From the NCBI GenBank assembly GCA_965197275.1, contig CBDAMQ010000032.1, forward strand, positions 62,001 through 126,000: DNA of 64,000 bases, read 5' to 3'. Positions within the stretch are counted from its first letter, which is position 1, and every line of letters starts with the position of its first letter. The stretch is from DASCOT01 sp965197275. Its GTDB lineage: Bacteria; Acidobacteriota; UBA890; WLXD01. This document shows, one piece after another, positions 42,166 through 50,458 of the stretch. Position numbers and translations under genes: made by a program. The notes beneath the pieces are model-generated. The model worked only from the letters and a program-made list of their open reading frames with translations. It did no database searches and was not told the DNA's origin.

Positions 42166-44150
42166 AAAATCGCCAGCTCACTGCGAGAAAACTCGTCGTC
42201 CTCGGTTTGGTGGCGCTTCTGTACGGTGCTGCCCTCCCGCCAGAAGCACCTTTGATCGACGCGGTACGGCAGGGTGACGTCGCGACAGTACGCGCGCTCC
42301 TGGATAGTGGCAGCGACGTGAATGCGGCGCCGGGGGACGGCATGACCGCTCTGCACTGGGCTGCCGAGAGTGGTCTGGCAGCCGTGGCCGAACAGTTGAT
42401 CGCCGCGTCTGCCGACGTCGGCGCCAGGACGCGCATCGGCAGCTACATGCCGCTGCACCTGGCGGCGCGCGGCGGGCACGACGCGCTGGTCCGGCTGCTG
42501 CTCGAGGCCGGAAGCGATCCCGATGCCGTGACGGCCAGCAGCGGCGTAACGCCGCTGCACCTCGCCGCCGCGGCGATCGCGGGCGAGGACGCCGTCGCCG
42601 CGCTCCTGTCTCACGGCGCCGACCCGAACGCGCTGGAGTCGTCGGCCGGCCAGACGCCGTTGATTTTTGCCGCCGGCTCGAATCGAGTGGCGGCGGTCGA
42701 AACACTCCTCCAGGGCGGCGCGGACCCGGGGATCAGAACACAGGTGGTCGACGTTCTGGCCAGCGTCACCCTGGATCGTGAGGCCACGCGGCGTTACAAG
42801 GAGATGCTGGGCATAACGCCAGAGGCCGAGGCGCTCCGTGAAGAATGTGACTCACAGGTGCCCATAGCAGCATGCGAAGGCGTGCCGACCGAGATAGAAC
42901 CGCCGAGTGCTGCCGAGATCCAGGAAGCCGTCCGCGCCCAACGTGAGTTTCTGCGGTCTGGCCACGACGTCGGAGACGTCGATCCGTATACGCTGGCGCG
43001 AGTCCGCCCCGACTATACAGGTGGCCCGGACGTCGCCCGGCCTCCCTGGCGCGAGACTCTGGTCGGAAAGACCGGGGGCATGACGGCGCTGCTGCATGCA
43101 GCCCGGGAAGGCAATACCGAGGCTGCCGTCGCGCTCCTCGAAGGTGGTGCCGACGTCGACCAGGTGAGTGCCGGCGATCAAAGCAGCCCGCTGCTCATCG
43201 CGACGTTCAACGGACACTTCGACCTGGCCCTGCTTCTGCTGGAGGCGGGCGCCGATCCCGACCTCGCCACCGCAACGGATGGAATCACTCCCCTGTTCGC
43301 CGTCCTGCAGACGCAATGGGCCCCGAAGACGACCTATCCGCAGCCACGGGCACAGGACGAGCAGCGAGCGAAGCACATCGAGGTGCTCGAAGCCTTGCTC
43401 GTGGCCGGCGCCGACCCCGACGTCGGGCTCAGGACGCACATGTGGTACTGGGAATACGGGCTGATGAAGATGGGGCTCGATCTGACCGGCGCGACGCCGT
43501 TCTGGCGCGCCGCCTTCGCTCAGGATATCGAGGCCATGGAGTTGCTGGTGGTGCATGGCGCAGACCCGAACCTTCCGACAGCGTGGCCGGAGGTCGGAAT
43601 GCGCCAGGGACGGCAACAGGACGGGCGCCTACGGGAAGATTCGGGACTGCCCAAGATCCCGCAGGGGGCGCCCAACGTCTACCCGATCCACGCCGCTGCT
43701 GGCGGCGGGTACCTCGGGCTAGGTGCCTTCAGCGTGCAGAGCAGGCCGGATCAATTCACTCAGGCGGTGAAGTATCTTGTCGATGAGCACGGCGCCGACG
43801 TCAACCTCCCCGACTCTTGGCTCTACACGCCGCTTCACTACGCCGCATCGCGTGGTGACAATGAGCTCATCGAGTACCTGGTGTCGCAGGGCGCCGACGT
43901 GACCGCGATGACGCGGCTGGGCCAGTCGACCGCCGACATGGCACGCGGCGGACAGGCCGGTTTCTTCAAACGCGCGGCGTACCCCGAAACCGTCGAGTTG
44001 CTCACCAGCTTGGGCGCCACGCTGGAATGCCTCAACACGCATTTCCGCGGCACGGGGCACGCCTGCGATGATGCGGGCGTCAACGACCCATGGGCGGCGA
44101 CCGATGACGGTAGCTCGTCGGGGCCGTCGGAGAAGCCGAGACGAAGGTGA
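42162..44150 (+). CDS. Exported ankyrin-repeat protein
   Basis: 662 aa. A signal/anchor (ARKLVVLGLVALLYGAALPP, about residues 6-25) precedes ankyrin repeats of the form 'G.TPLHLAA..G....V.LLL..GADP.......' (for example GMTALHWAAESGLAAVAEQL, VTPLHLAAAAIAGEDAVAALL, KSSPLLIATFNGHFDLALLLL-type). About nine repeats are interrupted by a non-repeat insert (about 230-300) and a second one (about 480-520). The family occurs downstream of DUF1592/DUF1552 pairs, overlapping here by ATGA, and may act as a binding scaffold. Overlaps the NHL gene by 4 bases too. Confidence 0.82.
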   Translation: MKNRQLTARKLVVLGLVALLYGAALPPEAPLIDAVRQGDVATVRALLDSGSDVNAAPGDGMTALHWAAESGLAAVAEQLIAASADVGARTRIGSYMPLHLAARGGHDALVRLLLEAGSDPDAVTASSGVTPLHLAAAAIAGEDAVAALLSHGADPNALESSAGQTPLIFAAGSNRVAAVETLLQGGADPGIRTQVVDVLASVTLDREATRRYKEMLGITPEAEALREECDSQVPIAACEGVPTEIEPPSAAEIQEAVRAQREFLRSGHDVGDVDPYTLARVRPDYTGGPDVARPPWRETLVGKTGGMTALLHAAREGNTEAAVALLEGGADVDQVSAGDQSSPLLIATFNGHFDLALLLLEAGADPDLATATDGITPLFAVLQTQWAPKTTYPQPRAQDEQRAKHIEVLEALLVAGADPDVGLRTHMWYWEYGLMKMGLDLTGATPFWRAAFAQDIEAMELLVVHGADPNLPTAWPEVGMRQGRQQDGRLREDSGLPKIPQGAPNVYPIHAAAGGGYLGLGAFSVQSRPDQFTQAVKYLVDEHGADVNLPDSWLYTPLHYAASRGDNELIEYLVSQGADVTAMTRLGQSTADMARGGQAGFFKRAAYPETVELLTSLGATLECLNTHFRGTGHACDDAGVNDPWAATDDGSSSGPSEKPRRR

Positions 44151-45298
44151 GGCGTCGATCCGTCACGCTCGTTGCGTGTGGCTTCGTCTTGGCCTTATCG
44201 GCCTGCGCCGGCGAAAACCAGGCGGCGCCGGCTACGGCCTCGGACGGCGCGATCGTCAAGGGCGGCGACGACAGGACGGGTCCCTACGAGGTCGTCGAAG
44301 GCTGGTGGAAGCAGGCGCCCGACCATGACGACGAGTGGTCGTGGGGTCAGGTGTGCGGGGTCGCCGTGGACACCTCCGACCGCATCATCGTGGTGACGCG
44401 TGGCGACTGGCCGGCCGACCGGACACAGCCCAGGGAAGACCGGCTGCGACGCACGAACTTCATAGTGGTTGCTGATGGCAACGGCAACATCGTCGAGCAG
44501 TGGAGCCAGTGGGACTCGATCCTGACGCTGCCGCATCAGGTATACATCAACCCCTACGATCCGGAACGGCACATCTGGGTCGTCGACAGCGGCGGCGGCG
44601 AGGGTCACCACCAGGTCCTGAAGTTCTCCAATGACGGCAGCGAGCTGGTGATGCAGCTTGGCGAGCGCGACCATCCGAAGACCCGCGAGGCGGCCCGCGC
44701 CCGGTTCGACTGGGGTCCGCACACTTACGGATGGCCGTCGAAGCTTGCCTTCCTCCCTGACGGCAGTTTCCTGCTGGCCGACGGCTATTGGAACTCACGC
44801 ATCATCAAATACACCAAGGCCGGCGAACGGGTGATGCAGTGGGGAGCGCTCGGGAACGGTCCGGGGGAGTTCGATTTGCTCCACGGCCTCGCCGTCGATG
44901 AGGACCGCGTCTACGTCGGCGACCGGGAGAACCATCGCCTCCAGATCTTCACCCACGAGGGCGAGTTCATCGAGGAATGGCCGGACATCTTCGACCCGGT
45001 CAACATCTGGATCGATGAGGACCGTTCGGTGTGGGTAATCGACGCGAGCCTCAACCGGATCCTCCAGTACGACCGGGACGGTGTGCTCCAGTACCACTGG
45101 GGCACCTACGGCCAGGCTGCCGCGCTCGGCCAGGCAACCTGGCCGGGTGGTCTGTCGCGTCCGCATCAGCTCGATTTGGACGAAGACGGCAACCTGTACA
45201 TCGCCAACTACACCGGTGGCTGGGTAAACAAGTTCGTCCCCAAGCCCGACGCTGACCCAAGCAAGCTCGTCGGCAGGCGTCTGCCGCTCGCGAACTAG
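44147..45298 (+). CDS. NHL-repeat lipoprotein (peptidyl-amidating-lyase-like propeller)
   Basis: 383 aa from GTG 44147, overlapping the ankyrin stop. Lipobox ALSACAGE (Cys about 20). NHL propeller strands such as QVCGVAVDTSDRIIVVTRGD, GPHTYGWPSKLAFLPDGSFLL, LLHGLAVDEDRVYVGDRENHR, DPVNIWIDEDRSVWVIDASL and GLSRPHQLDLDEDGNLYIANY make a six-bladed propeller resembling PAL-type peptidyl-alpha-hydroxyglycine amidating lyases. The metal-site residues of true lyases cannot be confirmed by eye. Last gene of the DUF1592 operon. Confidence 0.82.
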   Translation: MRRRSVTLVACGFVLALSACAGENQAAPATASDGAIVKGGDDRTGPYEVVEGWWKQAPDHDDEWSWGQVCGVAVDTSDRIIVVTRGDWPADRTQPREDRLRRTNFIVVADGNGNIVEQWSQWDSILTLPHQVYINPYDPERHIWVVDSGGGEGHHQVLKFSNDGSELVMQLGERDHPKTREAARARFDWGPHTYGWPSKLAFLPDGSFLLADGYWNSRIIKYTKAGERVMQWGALGNGPGEFDLLHGLAVDEDRVYVGDRENHRLQIFTHEGEFIEEWPDIFDPVNIWIDEDRSVWVIDASLNRILQYDRDGVLQYHWGTYGQAAALGQATWPGGLSRPHQLDLDEDGNLYIANYTGGWVNKFVPKPDADPSKLVGRRLPLAN

Positions 45299-45338
45299 CG
45301 GCCTGGGGGCGTCGACTCACGCCTGACGCTCGTGCGGA

Positions 45339-45788
45339 TCAGATCTCCTGGTTCAGGCGCGGTTTCCAGAAGGGACGGAACAGCTCGATCTTCGGACAGC
45401 GGTTCATCACAACCTTCAGGCCGGCCGCTTCCGCCAGCGCCGCGGCGGCGTCGTTGCGCACGCCGATCTGCATCCAGATCACCTTGGCGCCGACCTGGAT
45501 GGCTTCCTCGGTGACGCCCAGGGCCGCCTCCGAGGTGCGGAACACCTGCACCATGTCCACCGGCCGGTCGATCGCGGCCAGTGACTCGTACACCGGCAGT
45601 CCGCGGATCTCGTTGCCGGCCTCGCGCGGGTTGACCGGGACCATGTCGTAGCCGGTCTCGTACAGCACGCGCAGCACGCCGTAGCTGAACTTCGTGGGGT
45701 CGGAGCTGGCTCCGACCATCGCGATGGTCTTCACTTCCTGGAGGATCCCGGCGAGGTAATCCGGTGGATAGTCCTGGTCGTGATTCAT
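45339..45788 (-). CDS. CoA-binding (YccU-like) protein
   Basis: 149 aa. Rossmann-type CoA-binding domain: IAMVGASSDPTKFSYGVLRVL (about residues 22-42, GxSxxP-like nucleotide loop), YDMVPVNPREAGNEIRGLPVY (about 47-67) and AKVIWMQIGVRNDAAAALAEAAG (about 101-124). Ends with the family's VVMNRCPKIE. Role not established in related proteins. Its ATG overlaps the ferredoxin stop (ATGA), so it is the third gene of the selenium-binding-protein operon. Confidence 0.85.
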   Translation of the reverse strand: MNHDQDYPPDYLAGILQEVKTIAMVGASSDPTKFSYGVLRVLYETGYDMVPVNPREAGNEIRGLPVYESLAAIDRPVDMVQVFRTSEAALGVTEEAIQVGAKVIWMQIGVRNDAAAALAEAAGLKVVMNRCPKIELFRPFWKPRLNQEI

Positions 45789-46222
45789 GGCATATCGAGT
45801 CGGGCGCTCGCGGCCCGGCGGAGGTCGGGTTTGAGCTCATCCGGCCTGAGCGGGCTCTGGAACGGGTTTCGATACAGCTTGTCGTGGCTCTCGACGCCCA
45901 CATCGAGGATGCAATCGCTCTCCGGTCGTGCCACGCACAGCAGCACATAGCCGTCGGCCAGTTGTCGACCGTTGAGTGCCCGGCCATCGCTCTGGTCGAC
46001 CTCGCCCGCCAGCAACTTTGCGGCACACGAGATGCAGCCTCCATAGCGACACCCGTAAGGGAGCGAGACGCCGTGCGCCTCGAGCGTGTGGAGTAGCGGC
46101 GCGTCGGCGCCGACGTCGAACACACGCTGGCCCTGGTTGGCGAGGGTAATGCTGAAGCGTCGCGGGTGGCTAGCGGGCGTTCCGCTCGGGACCTCGTTCT
46201 GCCGGTAGGCTGGTCGCCTCAC
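45785..46222 (-). CDS. Plant-type [2Fe-2S] ferredoxin
   Basis: 145 aa from GTG 46222, which overlaps the TGA of the upstream gene (GTGA). A much longer frame in the same register covers the upstream gene but is only a shadow. Cluster ligands are Cys58, Cys63, Cys66 and Cys96, in PYGCRYGGCISCAAK and YVLLC, the standard CX4CX2CX29C spacing. The N-terminal RRFSITLANQGQRVFDVGAD strand pair is typical. It has no signal peptide and would carry electrons in the cytosol, perhaps to or from the co-transcribed selenium-binding protein. Confidence 0.85.
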   Translation of the reverse strand: MRRPAYRQNEVPSGTPASHPRRFSITLANQGQRVFDVGADAPLLHTLEAHGVSLPYGCRYGGCISCAAKLLAGEVDQSDGRALNGRQLADGYVLLCVARPESDCILDVGVESHDKLYRNPFQSPLRPDELKPDLRRAASARLDMP

Positions 46223-47583
46223 AGCCAGATGTCCGAGGTGCAGTCCCCACCTGGATAGCGCGTTTCGTGGCAGCGCGCCGGGCCGTGGGGCTCGTTGCCG
46301 AAATCGACGAAGAATTCGGGGTTGATCGACATGCCGCCGTCCTCGGTGTCGCAATCGACCATCAGCATGCAACCGCCGTTGGAGCGAATCTCCGGGTAGA
46401 ACTGGTTGTCCCAGGTGGAGAAGAGCGACGTGGTGACGTAGAGGCGCTTGCCGTCGAGCGACAGCTGGATCATCTGTGGTCCGCCGGTGATCGCGTGGCC
46501 GTTCACTTCCGGCGCCTTGCCGAGCAGGCCTCCCATCCACACCTGGCCGGTGAGCTTCGGATTCGACGGATCGGAGATGTCGTACTGGCGCAGATCGCCG
46601 TGCAGCCAGTTGGAGAAGTAGAGGAACCGGTCGTCCATCGAGATCAGGATCACGCTGATGAGGCCCGGCACCGGAATGGGCCACTCCGGATGGCGCTCGT
46701 TCTCCACGTCGATGATCTTCTCGACGATCCACTCGCCGTCGCTCTTGTGCCAGTGGATGATATTCGACGACAGCGCCGCGCCGACGAAACCGTGGCTCGA
46801 GTCGGGGTCGTGGTGGAAGCGCACCTCCAGCGGCACGAGGCCGTCCTCGCCCAGGTAGACCGTGTTGTCCACGGTCTTCTTCTCGAAGTCCCAGAAGTGG
46901 ATCTCGCGTCCGTACTTGAGCAGCCCGACCTCTTCCAGATCGAAGCCCGGCATGAAGGTGTTGGGCGCCGCCCACTCCGTGGAGACCATGACGTTGTGAC
47001 GCGGCTGGTACCAGAAGTCGTAGTTGAACTTCATGCCGCCGAGGTCGTTCTCCCAGCGCCCGACGATCTCGAAGTGCTCGTTCAGGTGCAGGAAGCCGCC
47101 GGGTGCCTCGCCATTGGCGTCGCCGAGCATCGAGATGATGATGTCGGAGCCGAGGCAATGCACCGTGTGCGGCGCTGAGAGATCAGCCTTCGCCTTGATC
47201 TCGGCTCCCTCGATCACCTTGTGCAGGCGCGGGTTCCTCGGGTCGGTAGCGCAATCGACGATGTGCAGGTTGGAGCTGCGCACGCCCGGCACGATCAGGT
47301 AGCGGCGCTCCTTGCTGGCGTCGTGGTGACACGAGGAGCAGGCGTTCCAGCCCATGTGATGCAGCTCATCGCCGATGCCCGGCATCTCCAGCCGGCTGAT
47401 GACCTGGCTGTAAGTCGGGCTCGCCGGGTCAGCGTCGATGGTGGCCAGATAGTCCGGCTTCTGGATGCCGGTGCCGATGTAGAGCGCCACGGTGTAGAGG
47501 AGCTGCTCGCGCGGGGCCTGCATCGCCTCCGCAGGCGACGCGTAGCCGGGCCCGCAGCATGTCTGGTCCGTATCGTTGGCCAT
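46219..47583 (-). CDS. Selenium-binding protein 56 family / methanethiol oxidase
   Basis: 454 aa, seven-bladed propeller with the SBP56 hallmarks: MGWNACSSCHHDASKERRYLIVP (about residues 75-97, metal/Cys motif), APHTVHCLGSDIIISMLGD (about 137-155), HFWDFEKKTVDNTVYLGEDG and VILISMDDRFLYFSNWLHGD (about 312-331), GNEPHGPARCHETRYPGGDCTSDIW at the end. In bacteria this family includes methanethiol oxidase, releasing formaldehyde, sulfide and hydrogen peroxide; a copper cofactor has been described in the family. No signal peptide is visible. First gene of an operon with a ferredoxin and CoA-binding protein, and divergent from a cytochrome b/molybdenum enzyme pair. Confidence 0.87.
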   Translation of the reverse strand: MANDTDQTCCGPGYASPAEAMQAPREQLLYTVALYIGTGIQKPDYLATIDADPASPTYSQVISRLEMPGIGDELHHMGWNACSSCHHDASKERRYLIVPGVRSSNLHIVDCATDPRNPRLHKVIEGAEIKAKADLSAPHTVHCLGSDIIISMLGDANGEAPGGFLHLNEHFEIVGRWENDLGGMKFNYDFWYQPRHNVMVSTEWAAPNTFMPGFDLEEVGLLKYGREIHFWDFEKKTVDNTVYLGEDGLVPLEVRFHHDPDSSHGFVGAALSSNIIHWHKSDGEWIVEKIIDVENERHPEWPIPVPGLISVILISMDDRFLYFSNWLHGDLRQYDISDPSNPKLTGQVWMGGLLGKAPEVNGHAITGGPQMIQLSLDGKRLYVTTSLFSTWDNQFYPEIRSNGGCMLMVDCDTEDGGMSINPEFFVDFGNEPHGPARCHETRYPGGDCTSDIWL

Positions 47584-47826
47584 GCCCTTCCCTCGGTATG
47601 CAGGCCGAACTGCGTCGCTGATCGCCGGTGGCTGCCAGCCGCCGAATAACGGGAATCAAAGGCTACCGCAAGCTACTCGATAGGGGGGCTGATTTGGTGG
47701 TCAGAGCAGATCGCGTGCAAGGAGTTGCTCGTTCAATGTGCGAACCGTTGGATCTCAGCATCTCCGGCGATAGGCTTCACGCGTTCCCAAACTCTTGCCG
47801 ATCGCGCCACCGAAGGCTCCGAATAC
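47584..47826. other. Divergent intergenic region of the redox gene pairs
   Basis: Contains the promoters of both the SBP56 operon (minus) and the cytochrome b operon (plus). No palindrome or promoter box stands out. Upstream open frames on the plus strand are not supported as coding. Confidence 0.4.
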
Positions 47827-48516
47827 GTGAGTTCTCCTCGCCGCAGTCCTCCTCGACATCCGGTCATGGTTCGCGTTACGCACTGGGTCAATGCGGCGGG
47901 CATCTTCGCGCTCATCGTCAGTGGCATCGCCATTCTGCTGGCGCATCCGCGTCTCTATTGGGGCGAGACCGGCGCCGTGGGGACGCCGGCGCTCATCGAG
48001 CTTCCGATCCCGTTCATGCTGGGGCACTCCGGCTGGGGCCGGTATCTACACTTTCTCGCTGCCTGGGTGAGCGTGTTGAGCGGCGTTCTGTACGTGGTTT
48101 CCGGTCTCATAACGCGGCATTTCCGCCGGCGATTGATGCCGTCAAGAGCCGATCTCGAATGGGCCAACCTCGCTCGAGTGATGACCGATCATCTCCGGCT
48201 CAAGCGCGAACGGCTGATGGAATCGGAGTCGTACAACGTGCTCCAGCAACTGACCTATGTCGTCGTGGTGTTCGTGCTGTTCCCGTTGATCGTCCTGTCC
48301 GGATTGGCGTTTTCTCCGGCGCTCGCATCCGTGATGCCGGCACTGGTGACGGTATTCGGTGGCCAGCAATCGGCGCGCACGGTCCACTTCTTCGCCGGTG
48401 CTGCACTCGTGGTTTTCGTGCTCGTTCACATCGGTATGGTCTCTCTCGCTGGCTTCGGACATCGCATGCGCGAGATGATTGCCGGTCAAGCTGCTGACAG
48501 GGTGGAGCGAATATGA
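47827..48516 (+). CDS. Cytochrome b561-like membrane protein
   Basis: 229 aa from GTG 47827. The frame is open to 47725, but homologues begin close to the conserved VRVTHWVNA. Four hydrophobic spans (THWVNAAGIFALIVSGIAILL, YLHFLAAWVSVLSGVLYVVSG, LTYVVVVFVLFPLIVLSGLAF, VHFFAGAALVVFVLVHIGM) carry four His suited to two b hemes: TH-W, YLH-F, VH-F, VLVH-I. Membrane cytochromes of this class (formate dehydrogenase/hydrogenase/thiosulfate reductase type) pass electrons between quinone and a periplasmic enzyme. Here that enzyme is the Tat-exported molybdopterin protein whose ATG overlaps the stop (ATGA). Confidence 0.85.
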   Translation: MSSPRRSPPRHPVMVRVTHWVNAAGIFALIVSGIAILLAHPRLYWGETGAVGTPALIELPIPFMLGHSGWGRYLHFLAAWVSVLSGVLYVVSGLITRHFRRRLMPSRADLEWANLARVMTDHLRLKRERLMESESYNVLQQLTYVVVVFVLFPLIVLSGLAFSPALASVMPALVTVFGGQQSARTVHFFAGAALVVFVLVHIGMVSLAGFGHRMREMIAGQAADRVERI

Positions 48517-49274
48517 GCCGGATTCTGACCAGACGGAAGCTGATCACTTCGGGGATTGCCGGCGCAGCCGGATTGTCTGGCCTGGCGGGTGCGGTTCGTC
48601 TCGCCGATCGATACGGGCTCATACCACCGGACCATGGAGGTCTCTACGGCATCGGCGAAACGTTGACCTACGCGTCCCAGCGACTGCTGATGGGCCGGAA
48701 TTCGATGGCGCGGGAGTTCAGTCGCAGTGATATCTCCAAAGTAATTCCGGTCAATGGCTGGCCGCCGGAGCACGACGAGTACCAGCGCCTGCTGGCTGAC
48801 GACTTTCGCGACTGGCGCCTCACGGTCGACGGGCTGGTAGCCCGTCCATCGACCTTCTCACTCGCCGAGCTACAGGGGTATCCGCGGAGCACGCAGATCA
48901 CGCACCAGGCGTGCGAGGAAGGGTGGTCGTTCATCGCCGAGTGGACCGGTGTGCCGCTGTCGTACGTGCTGAACCTGGTTGGCGTCGATCCGCGCGCCCG
49001 CTACGTCGTGTTCTTCGCGTTCGACGGCTGGTGGGAGAGCATCGACATGGCCGACGCGCTGCACGCGCAGACCTACCTGACCTACGGAATGAACGGCCGG
49101 GATATTCCCACCCGGCACGGCGCGCCCGTGCGCCTCAAGGTTGCTCGGCAGCTCGGCTACAAGAGCGTCAAGTACCTCTCGCGCGTCACCGTGACAGACA
49201 CTGTCGAGAACATCGGCAAGGGCCTGGGTGGTATCAACCCGGAGTTTGGGTACTCCTGGTGGGCCGGCATCTAG
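48513..49274 (+). CDS. Tat-exported molybdopterin oxidoreductase, sulfite-oxidase/MsrP fold
   Basis: 253 aa. A twin-arginine signal (ILTRRKLITSG-IAGAAGLS, residues about 4-25). The Moco-liganding Cys is Cys134 in THQACEEGWSFIAEWTG, within the sulfite-oxidase-fold core; VVFFAFDGWWESIDMADAL and GAPVRLKVARQLGYKSVKYL are other conserved blocks, and PVNGWPPEHDEYQRLL resembles the first strand. It lacks the dimerisation and heme domains of SorA and resembles YedY/MsrP-like proteins. Those reduce oxidised methionine or oxidise sulfite; which reaction applies here is open. Its electron partner is the cytochrome b561-like protein, with coupled translation. Confidence 0.87.
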   Translation: MSRILTRRKLITSGIAGAAGLSGLAGAVRLADRYGLIPPDHGGLYGIGETLTYASQRLLMGRNSMAREFSRSDISKVIPVNGWPPEHDEYQRLLADDFRDWRLTVDGLVARPSTFSLAELQGYPRSTQITHQACEEGWSFIAEWTGVPLSYVLNLVGVDPRARYVVFFAFDGWWESIDMADALHAQTYLTYGMNGRDIPTRHGAPVRLKVARQLGYKSVKYLSRVTVTDTVENIGKGLGGINPEFGYSWWAGI

Positions 49275-49296
49275 TCCCCTGTTAAGGCGTTTCCGG

Positions 49297-49764
49297 CTAC
49301 TGCTCGGCCTCGTCCGGAGCCACGTTCCAAATCTCACGCGCGATCCGCCACACCCCATCGGGGTCGCGGCGCACGATCATCAGGAACTGGTCGTTGCCGT
49401 CGTAGCTGCCGCGGGCGTAGCCCCAGTCTCCGGTCACCACTACCTCTTCGTTGTGCATCACGAGGTCATAGGCACCCACCGGGTCGTTGGCGGCGCGAAA
49501 GTCTGCGGCGCCCTGGATCAGAGGAGCCCCGGCGCCCATGTAAACGAGGTCGTCGGTGTAGACGTCCATCAGCTGGTCGATGTCGGTGTTGGCGTATGCG
49601 TCCTCGAGGCGGTTCATCAGCGCGTCGATGGCAGCGCGGTCATCCGCCGCACTCGGCATCGGCGTGGGCTCGGGAGCCGGAGGTTCTTCCGCCGGGCCAC
49701 AGGCGAGCGTGGAGACCATGGTCGCCGCCAACAGCATCCTGATTGCGCGTGTATGCGGCTTCAT
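49297..49764 (-). CDS. Exported SnoaL/DUF4440-like NTF2-fold lipoprotein
   Basis: 155 aa from ATG 49764. Signal peptide with lipobox (MLLAATMVSTLACGPAEE; Cys about 20). After a Pro/Glu-rich linker, the NTF2 fold: DRAAIDALMNRLEDAYANTDI, DLVYMGAGAPLIQGAADFRAA, EEVVVTGDWGYARGSYDG and a final GVWRIAREIWN. NTF2-fold exported proteins may bind hydrophobic ligands; no catalytic residues stand out. ATG overlaps the stop of the upstream homologue (ATGA), so the two are translated together. Confidence 0.8.
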   Translation of the reverse strand: MKPHTRAIRMLLAATMVSTLACGPAEEPPAPEPTPMPSAADDRAAIDALMNRLEDAYANTDIDQLMDVYTDDLVYMGAGAPLIQGAADFRAANDPVGAYDLVMHNEEVVVTGDWGYARGSYDGNDQFLMIVRRDPDGVWRIAREIWNVAPDEAEQ

Positions 49765-50216
49765 CGGCTTTCCTCCCGGGCACCATTGGAGTTGACGAAC
49801 TCGTGGGAGATCTTCCATGAGCCATCGTCCTGTCGCGCGAACATGTAGATTGCCTTGCCGCTGCGATCACCCGACGTCCAGTCGCCGATGATGTGCGCCC
49901 AATCGCCATTCACCATGACCTCGACGTAGGTCTCGTTCCATTCCCTCGACTGCCCGCCGAAGTCAGTATCCTCGGCGAACGCGGCCTTCCCGATCACCGG
50001 CGCGCTGTTTTCGCCCATGAAGAACAAGTCGTCGGTGTACCCCGCCAAGAACGTTTCCTCGTCGCCGGCGCGCAGCGCATCGGTGGTCGTAGCCATGGAA
50101 GCGAGCACGGCATCGATATCGGCGCCGCTGGTCTGTTGGCCGGCCACTGCCGCGCCACTCGAGCCGGCGCAAAGGGCTACTAGCAACGAAGCGCCGGCGG
50201 CGCGAAGAAATCTCAT
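49761..50216 (-). CDS. Exported SnoaL/DUF4440-like NTF2-fold protein
   Basis: 151 aa with a signal peptide (AAGASLLVALCAGSSGAAVAG). NTF2-fold core: DIDAVLASMATTTDALRAGDE, DLFFMGENSAPVIGKAAFAED, VEVMVNGDWAHIIGDWTSGD and GSWKISHEFVN. Aligned with the downstream gene it is clearly a paralogue from tandem duplication. Translational coupling by ATGA. Divergent from the TetR regulator at 50459, whose operator lies in the shared intergenic region. Confidence 0.8.
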   Translation of the reverse strand: MRFLRAAGASLLVALCAGSSGAAVAGQQTSGADIDAVLASMATTTDALRAGDEETFLAGYTDDLFFMGENSAPVIGKAAFAEDTDFGGQSREWNETYVEVMVNGDWAHIIGDWTSGDRSGKAIYMFARQDDGSWKISHEFVNSNGAREESR

Positions 50217-50421
50217 CTGAAAGCCTCCCGGGGATTGGGGTCAGACAACACTGCTCACAAGACCGAGTTTTCGCTGGAAACGGCCGGTGGCGGCCGTCCA
50301 GATCGCGCCGGCATCCTTTCAGACGTGTCGCAATGAGACAAGAGGAGCTCGCGGGCCCGATGCGATGTTCAGAGTCCCCCAGGCAGTAGACAGTGTCGTG
50401 AACGATCTTCCTTGTTGATAT

Positions 50422-50441
50422 TAGACCGAACGTTCGATACA
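50422..50441 (+). promoter_or_regulatory. Probable TetR operator, upstream copy
   Basis: TAGACCGAACGTTCGATACA just before the TetR gene resembles the strong palindrome at 51056-51077 (arm TAGACCGAA matches fully; right arm is imperfect). It would allow autorepression and could also influence the divergent NTF2-fold genes. Confidence 0.5.
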
Positions 50442-50458
50442 GTACTTGAGAGGATCCG

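Noticed and set aside
45785..47158. Long minus frame merging ferredoxin with upstream sequence
   Set aside because: Only its last 145 codons are ferredoxin; the rest is a shadow of the selenium-binding protein gene, which overlaps by GTGA.
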